The notes beneath the pieces were generated by a model. That model did not search any database. It saw nothing but the letters and a program-made list of their open reading frames with translations, and was not told the origin of the DNA. Source: Clarkia xantiana subsp. parviflora (lineage: Eukaryota > Streptophyta > Magnoliopsida > Myrtales > Onagraceae). Taken from it: a stretch of 64,000 nt of DNA. Every line of letters starts with the position of its first letter. Within the stretch, counting starts at the first letter, position 1. Location: positions 2,848,979-2,912,978 of the forward strand of contig JAPTYO010000022.1 in assembly GCA_036873135.1 (NCBI GenBank). Reading direction: 5' to 3'. Shown one piece after another: positions 44,361-55,013 of this stretch. A program made the position numbers and the translations under genes.

Positions 44361-46080
44361 AAAGTGTCATTCGTTCTTATCCAATGTCTATTGCACTTTT
44401 TTGGCAAGATCGTCATTTTCAACATTCGCATGAGCGAGCATTTAAAAAATGGGAGTTTTGATTCTTTTTTGAGAAAGTAGTTTAACTTTGCAGTTGAGTG
44501 CTACTATTCGAGTTTAAATAAAGGACGATAAAACCTTTTTGAAAAAAACTTTGTTTTGAGCATTTGTCCTACGTTCGAGCCAGATAATGCACTCGGCAAA
44601 CTCAGTAAACTCCATGATGGTGCAAACCACATTTGATCATAAATTTTGATTCTTTTTCAAAAAAGTAATCAAAATTATGAAATGAATGACATTAGAGTTT
44701 TCAAAAAATCATGCATGATTTCTCATATTCTCTACACTGATTTTTTCATTCACTCTTTTCAGGTACCCTTGGTTAAGGTATCATGTACACATAAGTTATG
44801 CCGGCTAAATGGGGCAACAAAAAAAAAGAACATGAAGTCATCCAGTTGCACAACGAACAAATTGCACACTCGAGATATCTAACGCTGAGGTGCGTTAAAT
44901 TGTACTTAATTTTTTCCTTGAGATTTGAGTGTCCCTACTCTTTTGCAGGTCGGATGACCACTTCAACCAATGCCGCAACCGTGTGAAACGTGAGCGCTTC
45001 GAAGAGTTTCTATGGAAAATTTCACCCACCGTGTGTGAATTCATACGCTTTCCAAGATGAGGTATACAACCGTTATGTGGCCAGGTTTAGACCATTCAGT
45101 GGTAATCAGGGGGCATCTCCCATTGAGATCGGACATGTCAGGAGATGATAAAATTTCAAGAGATCATCGAGAATCCCGTGAAGATTTAATGTGCCGATCA
45201 ATGTAACCTGACTCGATCAATCGAATCCTTTTCCGTAAAAAGTCTGAAATTTTCAATCTGCCACTAGGGGCATGTACTTTTCAGCAGGTGTACATATATA
45301 AGTTGTGGAGCAGGAGAATCAGGACATGCAGCAGGTCCAGTCGCATAGCGAGCACATTGCCCACTGAAAAATCCAACTCCCAGGTAAGAGAAGTTGTGGT
45401 CATTTTTATCCCCGGAATTTGAGTTTTTCCTTATTCATTGTGCAGCTTGGATAATCATCCAAATCAAAACTCCTGAAGAACACATCTCGTGTACGGCCCC
45501 TCGCTCGCCGACCATTCTTATGCCAGCTATTGAATTTATCCCAGATACCTCGGACGATATCTATGCCTAATTTACCATTTGCGCACTACTGTGCCAAACT
45601 CAACACCATCAATGTGTGTTCATTAATCAGGTCATTCATCCAGCACGCGGCGAATTATGAACCAGTCAGATGTAGCCGTGGTAATGATTTGAAGAAGAAG
45701 AAGAAGAAGAAGAAGAAGAAGAAATTATTGTCGGTGTCGACCACCCATTGAAAGGATCCTCCATTCAAGACATCGACATAATCAACTTATTTGACAAGTT
45801 TTCCTCCAGAGAGGTTCTAAGAAATTAAAAGGTTTAATATGATATTAGGGGGCATGTAACATAGTTGTTGTTGATTAGTTTCTGTAGATTTTCTTTCCAT
45901 TTGAAAAAAGAAAAAAGAGAGAAAAAATAAATTCCCGCTAGGTTGAAGACCTAGGCAAAATTCAGGGAGAGGGGCATGATTGAAAACCCGCAGGGGCAAT
46001 CATGGCAAAAGGTGAGATAAAAAAAGCAAAAAAAAAAAAAAAAAAAAGCAAAAAAAGCAACAAAAAAAAATAAGAGAAAA
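44361..46080 (+). other. L internal spacer without a recognisable gene
   Basis: Short ORFs (for example 44646-44882 and 45530-45751) show no domain. Two parts resemble one another loosely: each has a (T/C)CAGGTA-type word, then CAGTTGCACAACGAACAAATTGC (44842 on) or CAGTCGCATAGCGAGCACATTGC (45339 on). They may be an old duplication. An (AAG)n run lies at 45690-45722 and A-rich runs at 46015-46090. Confidence 0.45.
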
Positions 46081-46099
46081 AAAAAACTCAGTTTTCTTT

Positions 46100-47290
46100 A
46101 GGGTCACAGCCGCCCTTTAATCGACTACAGAAAAATAAATAAAACGTTCGTACAAATCTTGTGAGAGCAATGAAGCAATAAAAGGGTCACAGTTGTTCCT
46201 AAACCAACTACAAATAAAAGGGTCACAATCATTCCTAAAATGACTATAAAAAAAAAAAAAAAAGCAGGGCCACGGCCACCCTTCAAATGGTTATAGATAA
46301 AGAGCGCTCCCGCAACATCAAAAGCGGAGAATAAGTGAAAGGGCCACAGCCACCCTCCAAACGGCTAAAGATAAAAGAGTGACCCTGCGAATCCTGTGAA
46401 GGCGGGAAATAAAAAGAGCCACAGTCGTCCCTAAAACGACTACAAAATAAAGGGCCACAGCCACCCTCCAAAACGGCTAGAGATAAAAGAGTGACCCCGC
46501 GAATCTTGAAAGGACGGGAAAATAAAAAAGGGCCACAGTCGTCCCTAAAACGACTACAAAATAAAGGGCCACAACCACCCTTCAAATGGTTACAGATAAA
46601 GAGCGCTCCCACAACATCAAAAGAGGAGAATAATTGAAAGGGCCACAGCCACCCTCCAAACGGCTAAAGATAAAAGAGTGACCCCGCGAATCCTGTGAGG
46701 GCGGGAAAATAAAAAGGGCCACAGTCGTCCCTAAAACGACTACAAAATAAAGGGTCACAGCCACCCTCCAAAGGGCTACAGATAAAAGAGTGACCCCGTG
46801 AATCTTGAAAGGGAGGGAAAATAAAAAGGGCCACAGCCACCCTCCAAACGGCTACCGATAAAAGAGTGACCCCGCGAATCTTGTAAGGGCGGGAAAATAA
46901 AAAAGGGCCACAGTCGTCCCCTAAAATGGCTACCTACAAAGAATGTTCCTCGAATCCTGAGAAGATGGAAGATTGTTGAAAGGGCCATAGCCACCCTCAA
47001 AATGGCTACATATAAAGAGTATTCTCGTGAATCTTGTGAGGCCGGGAAATCATTTGAAAGGGCCACAACCACCCTTAAAACGGCTACAAATCGAAAGAGC
47101 GCTCCCAGAACATCGACGGTGGAAATAAATAAAAGGGCCACAGCCACCCCCCCAAATGGCTACAAATCAAAAGAGCTCTCGCGACATTGAAGACGGTGAG
47201 AAAAGGGTCACAGCCACCCTCCAAATGGCTACAAGTACTCTCGCATCGAGACGGGAAATAAAGTACGGGTCACAGTCACCGTGTAATCGG
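46100..47290 (+). repeat. L tandem array of GGGCCACAGCCACCCTCCAAACGGCTA type
   Basis: Two kinds of unit alternate irregularly: GGGCCACAGTCGTCCCTAAAACGACTAC and GGGCCACAGCCACCCTCCAAACGGCTA. They are joined by AGATAAAAGAGTGACCCCGCGAATC.TG and GGGCGGGAAAATAAAA. About 15 units are seen. Minus-strand ORFs of 60-123 aa across it are repeat translations. Confidence 0.85.
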
Positions 47291-47600
47291 CTACAAATTA
47301 AAAAAAGAGTGCTTCCGTTAGGTTGAAAACCCGAAAGGGCAGCCTAGGCAAAATTAGGAAATGAGGGGCATGATAGCAAATTCAGAAATTGCAATCATGG
47401 CAAAAGGAGAGAAAATAAAATCCCGATGGAATAAAAACCCCAAGGGGCAATCCATGCAAAAATCAGGAAAACCGAGGGGCACGGTCTAAAATTTTGACCG
47501 TGGCAAAAGGAGAGAATATGAGAGATTTAAAAAAAGAAAATATATATATAAAAAAAAAGATCCCGCTAAGTTGTTGCGTCATGCGCAATTTAGGCAAAAA
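47291..47600 (+). other. Spacer between two L arrays
   Basis: It contains three loose copies of a phrase around AATCATGGCAAAAGGAGAGAA and GGGGCA(T/C)G. No gene is seen. Confidence 0.4.
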
Positions 47601-47619
47601 TTAGGGACATGCATTCAAG

Positions 47620-48560
47620 TCGTCAAGCCACTCGAGGCCCTTCTCCGACATATGCCACTAGAGGCTTTTTTCCGACATATGCCACTAGAGGCTCTTCTAC
47701 GAAGGACGCCACTAGAGGCTCTTCTCCAACGGACGCCGCTAGAGACTCTTCTCCAATGGACGCTACTAGAGGCTCTTCTCCATCGGACGCCACTAAAGGC
47801 ATTTCTCAGACATATGAGGCTTTACTTTCTGCACCGCCATAGAGGCTTTTCCTTGTCGCACGCCACTAGAGGCATCGTCGATCGAGGTTTTTCTTTTCTG
47901 CACGCCGCTGGAGGCTTTACTTTTCCGCACGCCACTGGAGGCTTTACTTTTCCGCACGCCACTGGAGGCTTTACTTTTCCGCACGCCACTGGAGGCTTTA
48001 CTTTCCCGGACACCACTGAAGGCTTTACTTTCCCGCACGCCACTGGAGGCTTTACTTTCCCGCACGCCACTGGAGGCTTTACTTTTCTGCACGCCACTGA
48101 AGGCTTTACTTTTCCGCACGCCACTGGAGGCTTTACTTTCCCGGACACCACTGAAGGCTTTACTTTCCCGCACGCCACTGGAGGCTTTACTTTCCCGCAC
48201 GCCACTGGAGGCTTTACTTTCCCGCACGCAACTGGAGGCTTTACTTTCCCGCACGCCACTGGAGGCTTTACTTTTCCGCACGCCACTGGAGGCTTTACTT
48301 TTCCGCACGCCACTGGAGGCTTTACTTTTCTGCACGCCACTGGAGGCTTTACTTTCCGCACCGCCAATGGAGGCTTTTCCTTGTCGCACGCCATTGGAGG
48401 CATCGTCGATTGAGGTCTTTACTTTCCGCACCGCCAACGGAGGCACCGCCAACAGGGGCACCGCCGACCGAGGCTTTACTTTTCCGCACCGCCACTAGAG
48501 GCTTTACTTTCTGCACCGCTAATGGAGGCACCGCCAACAGGCGTCCCGCCGACAGAGGTT
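47620..48560 (+). repeat. L 27-bp tandem array
   Basis: The unit is GAGGCTTTACTTTCCCGCACGCCACTG (27 bp). A clean core of about 17 units lies at 47905-48365; diverged units of the same type extend on both sides. Because 27 is a multiple of three, all frames stay open, giving ORFs of 280 aa (plus), 222 aa and 193 aa (minus). They overlap and have no start or domain logic, so I do not call them genes. Confidence 0.9.
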
Positions 48561-48700
48561 TTATCTTTCCGCACCAGAATAAACATAGGAGTCACCTTGA
48601 AGACTTTGAAGAATTGGAAGGAATATACTTTCTGGTCAAAATCAGTGTTTCCTCGTCTTTGGACAAACCCCTTTCGAACACGTTCTACGGGAGTCCGTCC

Positions 48701-48710
48701 AAAGAGGGGC
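48701..48710 (+). other. L polypurine tract
   Basis: AAAGAGGGGC lies four bases before the 3' LTR and marks plus orientation, matching the PBS at 31023. Confidence 0.75.
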
Positions 48711-48714
48711 TAAC

Positions 48715-49189
48715 TATAAACACTCGATTTTGACCCGGACGTAACGACGTTACACATGATACGGCAAATTCCGGACGCGTCAAGCCACAAAGTCTCCAAA
48801 AATGCTCAAGGGCACATTAGGGAAATTATTATAAAATATATTTTAAATTATTTCGAATTTATTTAATATTTTCGGAATTTTTAAAATATATTTATAATAA
48901 TTAGTTTTTTTTCTTTTAGAAAATTATCTGTAAGATATTTATCTCCATATATTATTTTTTATTCAAAAAAATAATTATCTGTAAAGATAAATATCCTTAG
49001 GAATATTCTCTAGAATAATTATCTGTTAGCATTTTTTATTTGAATTTTATCTGTAATCTAGACTAGGTTTTTAGTATAAATAGGGGTCTAGGTTTACATT
49101 GTAAAGGACACAGAAGAAACATCACAAAAAGCAATAATACACTATTCATCGGGATCTGTGCGATTTTCGTCCTCTAGTTCTCAGAAAAA

Positions 49190-49227
<38 letters not shown>

Positions 49228-49405
49228 GGTGTTGTCTTCTCCTCGCTGCAGCCGCCGGCCGGCCTCGCCGGTGGCCCCGTCCTCCAGCCACCACGGTGGC
49301 CCCTCCAGCCACATCGATGGCCCCTCCAGCCACATCGATGGCCCCTCCGCTCTGACCACCCACCAGATCTGGTCGCCACGCCGGCCGCCCTGCTCTCTTT
49401 CTCTT

Positions 49406-49437
<32 letters not shown>

Positions 49438-50267
49438 TCTAAATAATTTCGCCGGACAAACCCGACTGTGGCCAAGCCACCGCTGCCGTTCGCCAAGCCA
49501 CCGCCCTACGTCGTCTCAGAGCTCCTCCCGGCGTTCGCCACGACACGGCCACTCCCTCCGTCATCACCGCCCTGCGCCGCCCCGAGCCATCCGAAACCTC
49601 GCCCCCCGCCCTGCTGCCTGGCTCCCCAGCCGTCCCATTCGTCCACGCCGTCCGCCCATCACCCAGCCGGAGCCCTTCCCTGCAGCCACCGGCGAAATTC
49701 CGGCACCTCTGCCTCAGCTTCTGTGCCGTCCGCTCTTCAATCTTCTGTCGAAGGTGATTTCTGATTTTTTTTTAATTAATTAGTTAATTATTATTATTAT
49801 TATTATTATATTTATTATTATTATGTTATTATTATTATGGTATTAATCAGATTTATGTTTAAATAATAAAAATTTAATTGATTTAGGTTAATTAAAAATT
49901 TTATTATTTAAGTTGTGTTATGTGAATATGTTAATTTGTATTTTTTAACAAAAAAATTGTTCGATAGTGTTATTAGGTTTTATTTTGTTTTTTAGTCCAT
50001 TTAGGGTATTAATTAATAAATAAATTGGCAAATTAAGTGAATTGAGTACCGAAAGGGCGTAATTAAAAATCATATTTTTAATTCGTAATAGAACCCCCGA
50101 ACTCGAATGTCTAATCGTAGACCGATTTTATACCTAGGTGTTTAATTCGTTATTCGCTTAGGTAATTTAGGATTCTAGTTAGCCTTAATTAACTAGTGGC
50201 GACTCTATTTCAAAATTGCACGTTTTTCAAAACGTAATCCGCCTTAGGTCAGATTTTAGGTCCGACA
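48715..50267 (+). repeat. L 3' LTR (1553 bp)
   Basis: It starts TATAAACACTCG (the 5' LTR has TGTAAACACTCG, so one terminal G is A here) and ends AGGTCCGACA. Compared with the 5' LTR it carries an extra CCACATCGATGGCCCCTCCAG-type duplication (49296-49345) and other small indels. The target duplication GTCAG follows. Confidence 0.9.
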
Positions 50268-50272
50268 GTCAG

Positions 50273-53200
50273 TATATGTGTTTCTCTATTTAAGATATTG
50301 ACAATAAATAAAATATAGATGTGTATATTAAGTGCCGAAATTTTACATATATATATATATTGTTAATTGATTTAGTCTTAAAGATAGAATCTTGGCAATA
50401 AATATATATATGTTTAATGTATGGCCGAAATATATATATATATATATTAGCAATATTAAAAATTATTTTACATAATTAATATTTCTTGGTGGCTAAGTTA
50501 AGTTTTTAGTGGACGTTAAAACCCTACTTAGCCCACAAGAATATTTCGGCCTAAACCCTAGGGTAAATGGGCCGGTTCAATTTGCAAAATCGGTCTGAGT
50601 TAAAACCGAACCGGGTTTTCTTAATCGGTTCAACCAAGTCGGGTCGGGTCGGACCGGGGTAACTAAGTAGATCTAACCGAACCGGTTTTGAGTGTTGAAT
50701 CGAACCGAACCTTATTTTATTGGACCGGTTTGGACCGAACCAGATTTTTTAAATAAAACAGGGCCGAACCGAACCGGATTTTACTGAACCGGACCCGAAC
50801 CAGATTTTTCTTTACCGAACCAAACCGGACCGGAATTTACTGAAACGAACTGAATTTTCAAAACCGAATTCAAGTTAATTTAAATAGGGTGGTCAAGTTT
50901 TAAAATCCAAATGTTTTGAAACTTAAATGGCCTACACAGTGCTCAAGGGTTTATTATTATTTACATAACGATTAAACTTTTATGCCTTGTTTCGATTATG
51001 GGGATGTATCTCGGAGATACATGTTTTTGGGACTTAATTAATTAGTGGGTTGAATTGCAATTGTTTATTATTCCATATATATTTATACATGATTAGAACT
51101 GTCGTCTTGACTGGGTCAAACTAGCTGGATAATGCATGTTTTGTGCAGAGCCCTGGTTAAATATATGGTATGCGCACTAGTATAGACATGTTGTGATGGT
51201 TGAAATTGCCTAGGATTCATGTCTAGAATGATGTGTAATTGAATATAAGCATGAATTACAAATCAGCCCCTAATGTTTAAAATATTTTAAAATCGAAAAC
51301 CAGTCGTCAAATATGTATGATTGATGTGGAAGTTTCATGTTTGAGACGTATGCTAGAATGTTGGGGATGAAGCCGCATTCAATAATTTACTTGGCAGTAG
51401 AATTATGTATGCAAGCATGAGTTCCTCGAAACATTAGACGCATGACGCGTAAGCATGAGTGTGGTTTGTGTGATGAATGTTACTTGCGTATGATGATTTA
51501 CATGGATAGTGGAATTATATATGCATGAGTAAGTTCATCGGAATTTTTCCAAAATAAAAAAGGCATTAGGAAAGTCAAGATCGGGTATCCTTGTTTCAAA
51601 ATTCTTGTTCCGGTAATTTGCAATTAAAACTGTTTTAAAAGACTGATCTATTGGATTGAAGACGACAGTAATGTGAACTCTTTCACAACCATCTTCCATT
51701 GGTTTACTGGTGGTCGGTTGGTTTAGATGACTAAGGAATCGTTACTTGTCGCATTCCATCTTAATAGATATTTGATGTATGCAATTCTTTCTCAAAATGT
51801 TATTGTCTCCCTGATTTTACATAATCATCGATGTGTTAGTATGAATTGGTTGAATTAGTGCGATTCGATATTCCTCACAATCTAGATGGTGTGATCGTGA
51901 TGAATAAAAGGAGTACGTGTTGAACTCTCTACTACGATTCCCAAAAAGTGGAGAGGACAACTACGGATGAATATAGTAGTCTGTATGATTTTGACAATGA
52001 GAGACGAATGTAATAATTTGTTTCACCGAGCATGGGAATAGGTTCTTTGATGATCTGAACGCATATGTGGTGATACATTCAACCTTGGTAAAAAGGGGTT
52101 GAAGAAGACTTCAATTTCAACCAGGCAATGTTGCAGCTTAGTATCCTTTTGCATCCGCCTCGGTGGAAGCAATGATGCAAAAGCTAAATGTTTCGGTTGA
52201 ACATGATAGTCTTCTCTCTTTTCATGGATCTTGGCGTAAAACCCGCATCGGAACTTCAGAATGAAAAGTCAACATGGAAAAGATGTATATGGTTGTCTGA
52301 TGTTGACAGGACTCAATGACTTTGAGCCTAATCAAGTACAGTAACCACAGCAATAAAAGGGGAAACCTTCCCTGTATACCACACAGGGTTCAAAAGAAGT
52401 CAACCATGATCCGCATATCATAGAGAGAACTGGACCATAAAGGTCTTATACAATAATCCGCTGGGTTAAACCATGTTGATAAAGTGCGTCTCAAGTACGC
52501 CTCGTAGGTCATGTGTATGAAGCGGTAAAAGGTTTAATACAGACACAGATCATTTGACGTGATTCACTCGTGAATTTACTCAGCTGTGATGTTCAACATG
52601 GCTTAGGCCTCGACTATCTATGCGACAATCATGGATCAAATACGCGAACTTCTGATCAAGAACCCTACCATTGTCATTTATCATTCGTTTGAGTTACTAA
52701 AATTTTGGTTATTCGAGATTCGGATTTATTGAATAAAGTAGTTTCCGTTCGATTCGAAATGTGATCTACTTGTCAAAATTTATCGACCCGGTTAATCAGG
52801 ATCGATCCGAAACGAAATTTCGGCCATGTAAAAGTGGTCGAATAAAACGAAACGATTCACGTATTCCATCATCTCAGTCAGGACAACTGAACTGAACATA
52901 CACATCGATTGCGTAGCTAGATCGAATGATTAAGTATTTCTTAATTGTTAGTACTCCATTGAATGAAATATTCAGTAATGATAATCATGTGCGAAACCGA
53001 TTGGATTAAATTGAATTAAATTCAGAAATAAAACGATTTAACCATGAGTTAAAACTTCGGTAAATAGCGCCACGCGCATGTGGACCACGAAAGATGTAAC
53101 ACATCGTTTAAAAATACGAGTTTAATGATGAAGTGTTTTAATGATTAAGTGCTGAATTTTCGTTTGCATCCCTTCGAAAACAACTTATTGATAATGTTTA

Positions 53201-53640
53201 CATCGGTAAGAAGTATGCTTCATAAGCTACCACGACCTTGTAAAAGTATCAACTGACGCATAAGGTGAAAACCTAAAATGCTCAGTTCGGAGATGGAATA
53301 AAATCTTTGAGATAAGTTTGCAAACAAAGAAGGATGAAGTCGGTTAAACAATTTTCCTTCAATACGCCTTGAACGATAAGTCAGGAAAGGCATTCAAATC
53401 GAATGACACACTTCAAGAAGCACAATTCATAAACAAAATGTTAGATTCAATCTATCAGACGTTCCCTGTGGTATGAAGAGAGATGATTCACATATATGTA
53501 AAACCGTGTTCCAATAAAATCGGTAAGACACATCGCCATAAAAGCTAAAGAATGATAACGAGTTAAATCATATCATCATGTGAATTAATTTGCGCATTAA
53601 ACACGTATTTGGACCAATAGTGTGTTAACTGCTCTTAGAA
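50273..53640 (+). other. Family A internal region, resumed after L
   Basis: The (TA)n part (50280-50450), the CCGAACCGG-type tract (50565-50880) and the CATG-rich spacer (51120-51560) match, in reverse complement, 2200-3450. From about 51900 on the sequence has no match to the short copies. I see no pol motif in it. Confidence 0.55.
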
Positions 53641-53716
53641 AATACCTGTTTACAGCTTGGGAAGATGGTGTCGTGGTTGAACATGAGACATTACATCACT
53701 TAATGTCGAATTTCCA

Positions 53717-54251
53717 ATGCATGGTCAGTTTCAAACTGATACAGTCTTGATAGAAACAGAGCAGGATTACACTAACAATCATGTCCCACTTATTTCGAGT
53801 GTGAGATTTGAACCGGCAACAGAAGTGAATGACATGGTAAATAATAATGGAAACCTTTTCATAGTAAATCCAGTGGGAGGAATACACCCTACCACGTGAA
53901 ATCACTGTTGCCGCAGAGACGAATCAAGTAGAACCTGATAGTCATATTGCAGAACCAGTAATGTCACAGCTACCTAAACCACCCATTGTTCCCAGTAGGA
54001 GTGAACTGACCAACTTGATTCCAGGTCCTAGTTATCAAGGAATTCATCTCGGAAGTAAAATCCCGAGACCGAGAGGTCGTCCAAGGAAAGTTGAAAGTCA
54101 AGGTTCAAACACTGCTCTTGTTCCCAGTGGAAGTGATGCTCCGATAAGAAGCATTATTCTAAGTGGGAGAAACGTTCAGACTCAAGATGGGATAAACAAG
54201 CCTAGACGAAAGTCAAAGGCATCAAACTTCTCCCAAGAAGTATCCCATTGA
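53717..54251 (+). pseudogene. Unrecognised ORF with an AT-hook-like motif in family A, frameshifted
   Basis: Two reading frames join if one shift near 53895 is allowed: 53717-53899, ending NPVGGIHPTT, and a frame that includes 53961-54251. The second part contains KIPRPRGRPRK, an AT-hook-like RGRP core with basic flanks, and ends in a basic, Ser-rich tail. The stretch is rich in Pro, Ser, Asn and Val. I do not recognise a family. It sits near the 3' end of the long family A form, where a decayed extra ORF or the end of pol could be. Four words resembling AGTGGGAG occur within it (53873, 53976, 54124, 54162), so part of the apparent coding may be repeat-like. Confidence 0.3.
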
Positions 54252-54285
54252 GAAGGGTGAAAACCTCACTCTAACAATTTTTTAC

Positions 54286-55013
54286 TGTTAAGTCGCGTCA
54301 CTCGGGTCAACGGGTTGTCGGTCCAAGCGTCACTTCTCACGGGAAAAATCTTGATCTGATGCTCTATCTGCTAGATGGTCTGATCCGTATCCTTCTCCTC
54401 TTCCGTCTTCTTTCTTCTGACTGGCCTGCAATAGGGGCAGTACCAAGCACAGAGGGGGGTGGTGCTTGGTGAACCCTCTCCGATGCCTAAGTCAGTATAA
54501 TATTTCTAGAGAGACAAACTAGAGAGAAGGCAGAGTAAAAGCCAGTAAAATAATCAACGTGATGGAAATGAATAGGATACGAGCAATATTTATAGGCTTC
54601 GGGGGGATTAAGGTGGCATAGTGACATCGTTAATCCCCTAAGCGCAATTAATTAACTCACAACCGTATGATTAGACCCTTAAAGCATGTAGAGGTAGGTG
54701 AAATAATCTAAGTGTGGGACGGGTGGAAAAGAGGTCGGGACCCTTGGGGTCGAACGGAAAATCCGACCCCTGAGGCCTGACACCGGGTGGATTTGCCCAA
54801 CCCGATCTCCCAAGGGAGGGATCGGGTGAAGTCATCCTATCTCACCTAGGTGAGGTCGATGGTCGGGTCCGGGCGAGTAATTTTACCTCGTTCGGACCGT
54901 TAGCGTTTTAGGCGAAGTGTTCGGGTCAAAGTTTCGATTTACAACCGTATATGGGGTAATCAAAATAAGACGGTCTAAATTAAAACGGGTTCCAATTGGG
55001 CGTATATCCATCA
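54286..55013 (-). repeat. Family B LTR, minus strand
   Basis: On the plus strand it runs from TGTTAAGTCGCGTC to GCGTATATCCATCA and is followed by CTTGCCCCCTGAG, the complement of a Tat-type polypurine tract. It is thus the 3' LTR of a minus-strand element. Read from its other end it begins TGATGGATATACGCCC, like the LTRs at 58213 and 11414. CTCTCCGATGCCTAAGTCAG also resembles CTCTCCGATGCTTAAATGAG in the T-family LTRs. Confidence 0.7.

Larger units (their letters stand above)
29506..50267 (+). mobile_element. L: large non-autonomous Tat/Ogre-like LTR element, split by T2
   Basis: The element has LTRs 29506-31021 and 48715-50267, TSD GTCAG (29501-29505, 50268-50272), a PBS TTTGGCGACTCTGCTGGGGA (31023-31042) and a polypurine tract AAAGAGGGGC (48701-48710). 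Without T2 and one GGTAC it is about 9.5 kb, of which about 6.5 kb is internal. The internal DNA holds no gag or pol: only a 5' leader (31043-31289) and repeat arrays (42503-48700). It fits the concept of a large retrotransposon derivative (LARD). PBS wording and LTR length point to the Tat/Ogre lineage. Confidence 0.85.
20416..54285 (+). mobile_element. Family A element, long form, host of nested T1, L and T2
   Basis: After the LTR (20416-21012) and PBS (21014-21026) the internal region runs 21027-21468, 29424-29505 and 50273-54285. It is broken by T1 and by L. Removing T1 (one copy of ACTAT) and L (one copy of GTCAG) restores a sequence that matches, in reverse complement, the uninterrupted copies at 1-1123 and 2880-3992. 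The 3' part (51600-54285) is about 2.4 kb longer than in the short copies. No 3' LTR is joined to it: at 54286 a family B LTR begins. The fragment at 57991-58212 might be its displaced 3' LTR. Confidence 0.75.

Noticed and set aside
47571..48413. 280-aa plus-strand ORF (and 222/193-aa minus-strand ORFs)
   Set aside because: They are translations of a 27-bp tandem array in which all frames stay open; no start context or domain.
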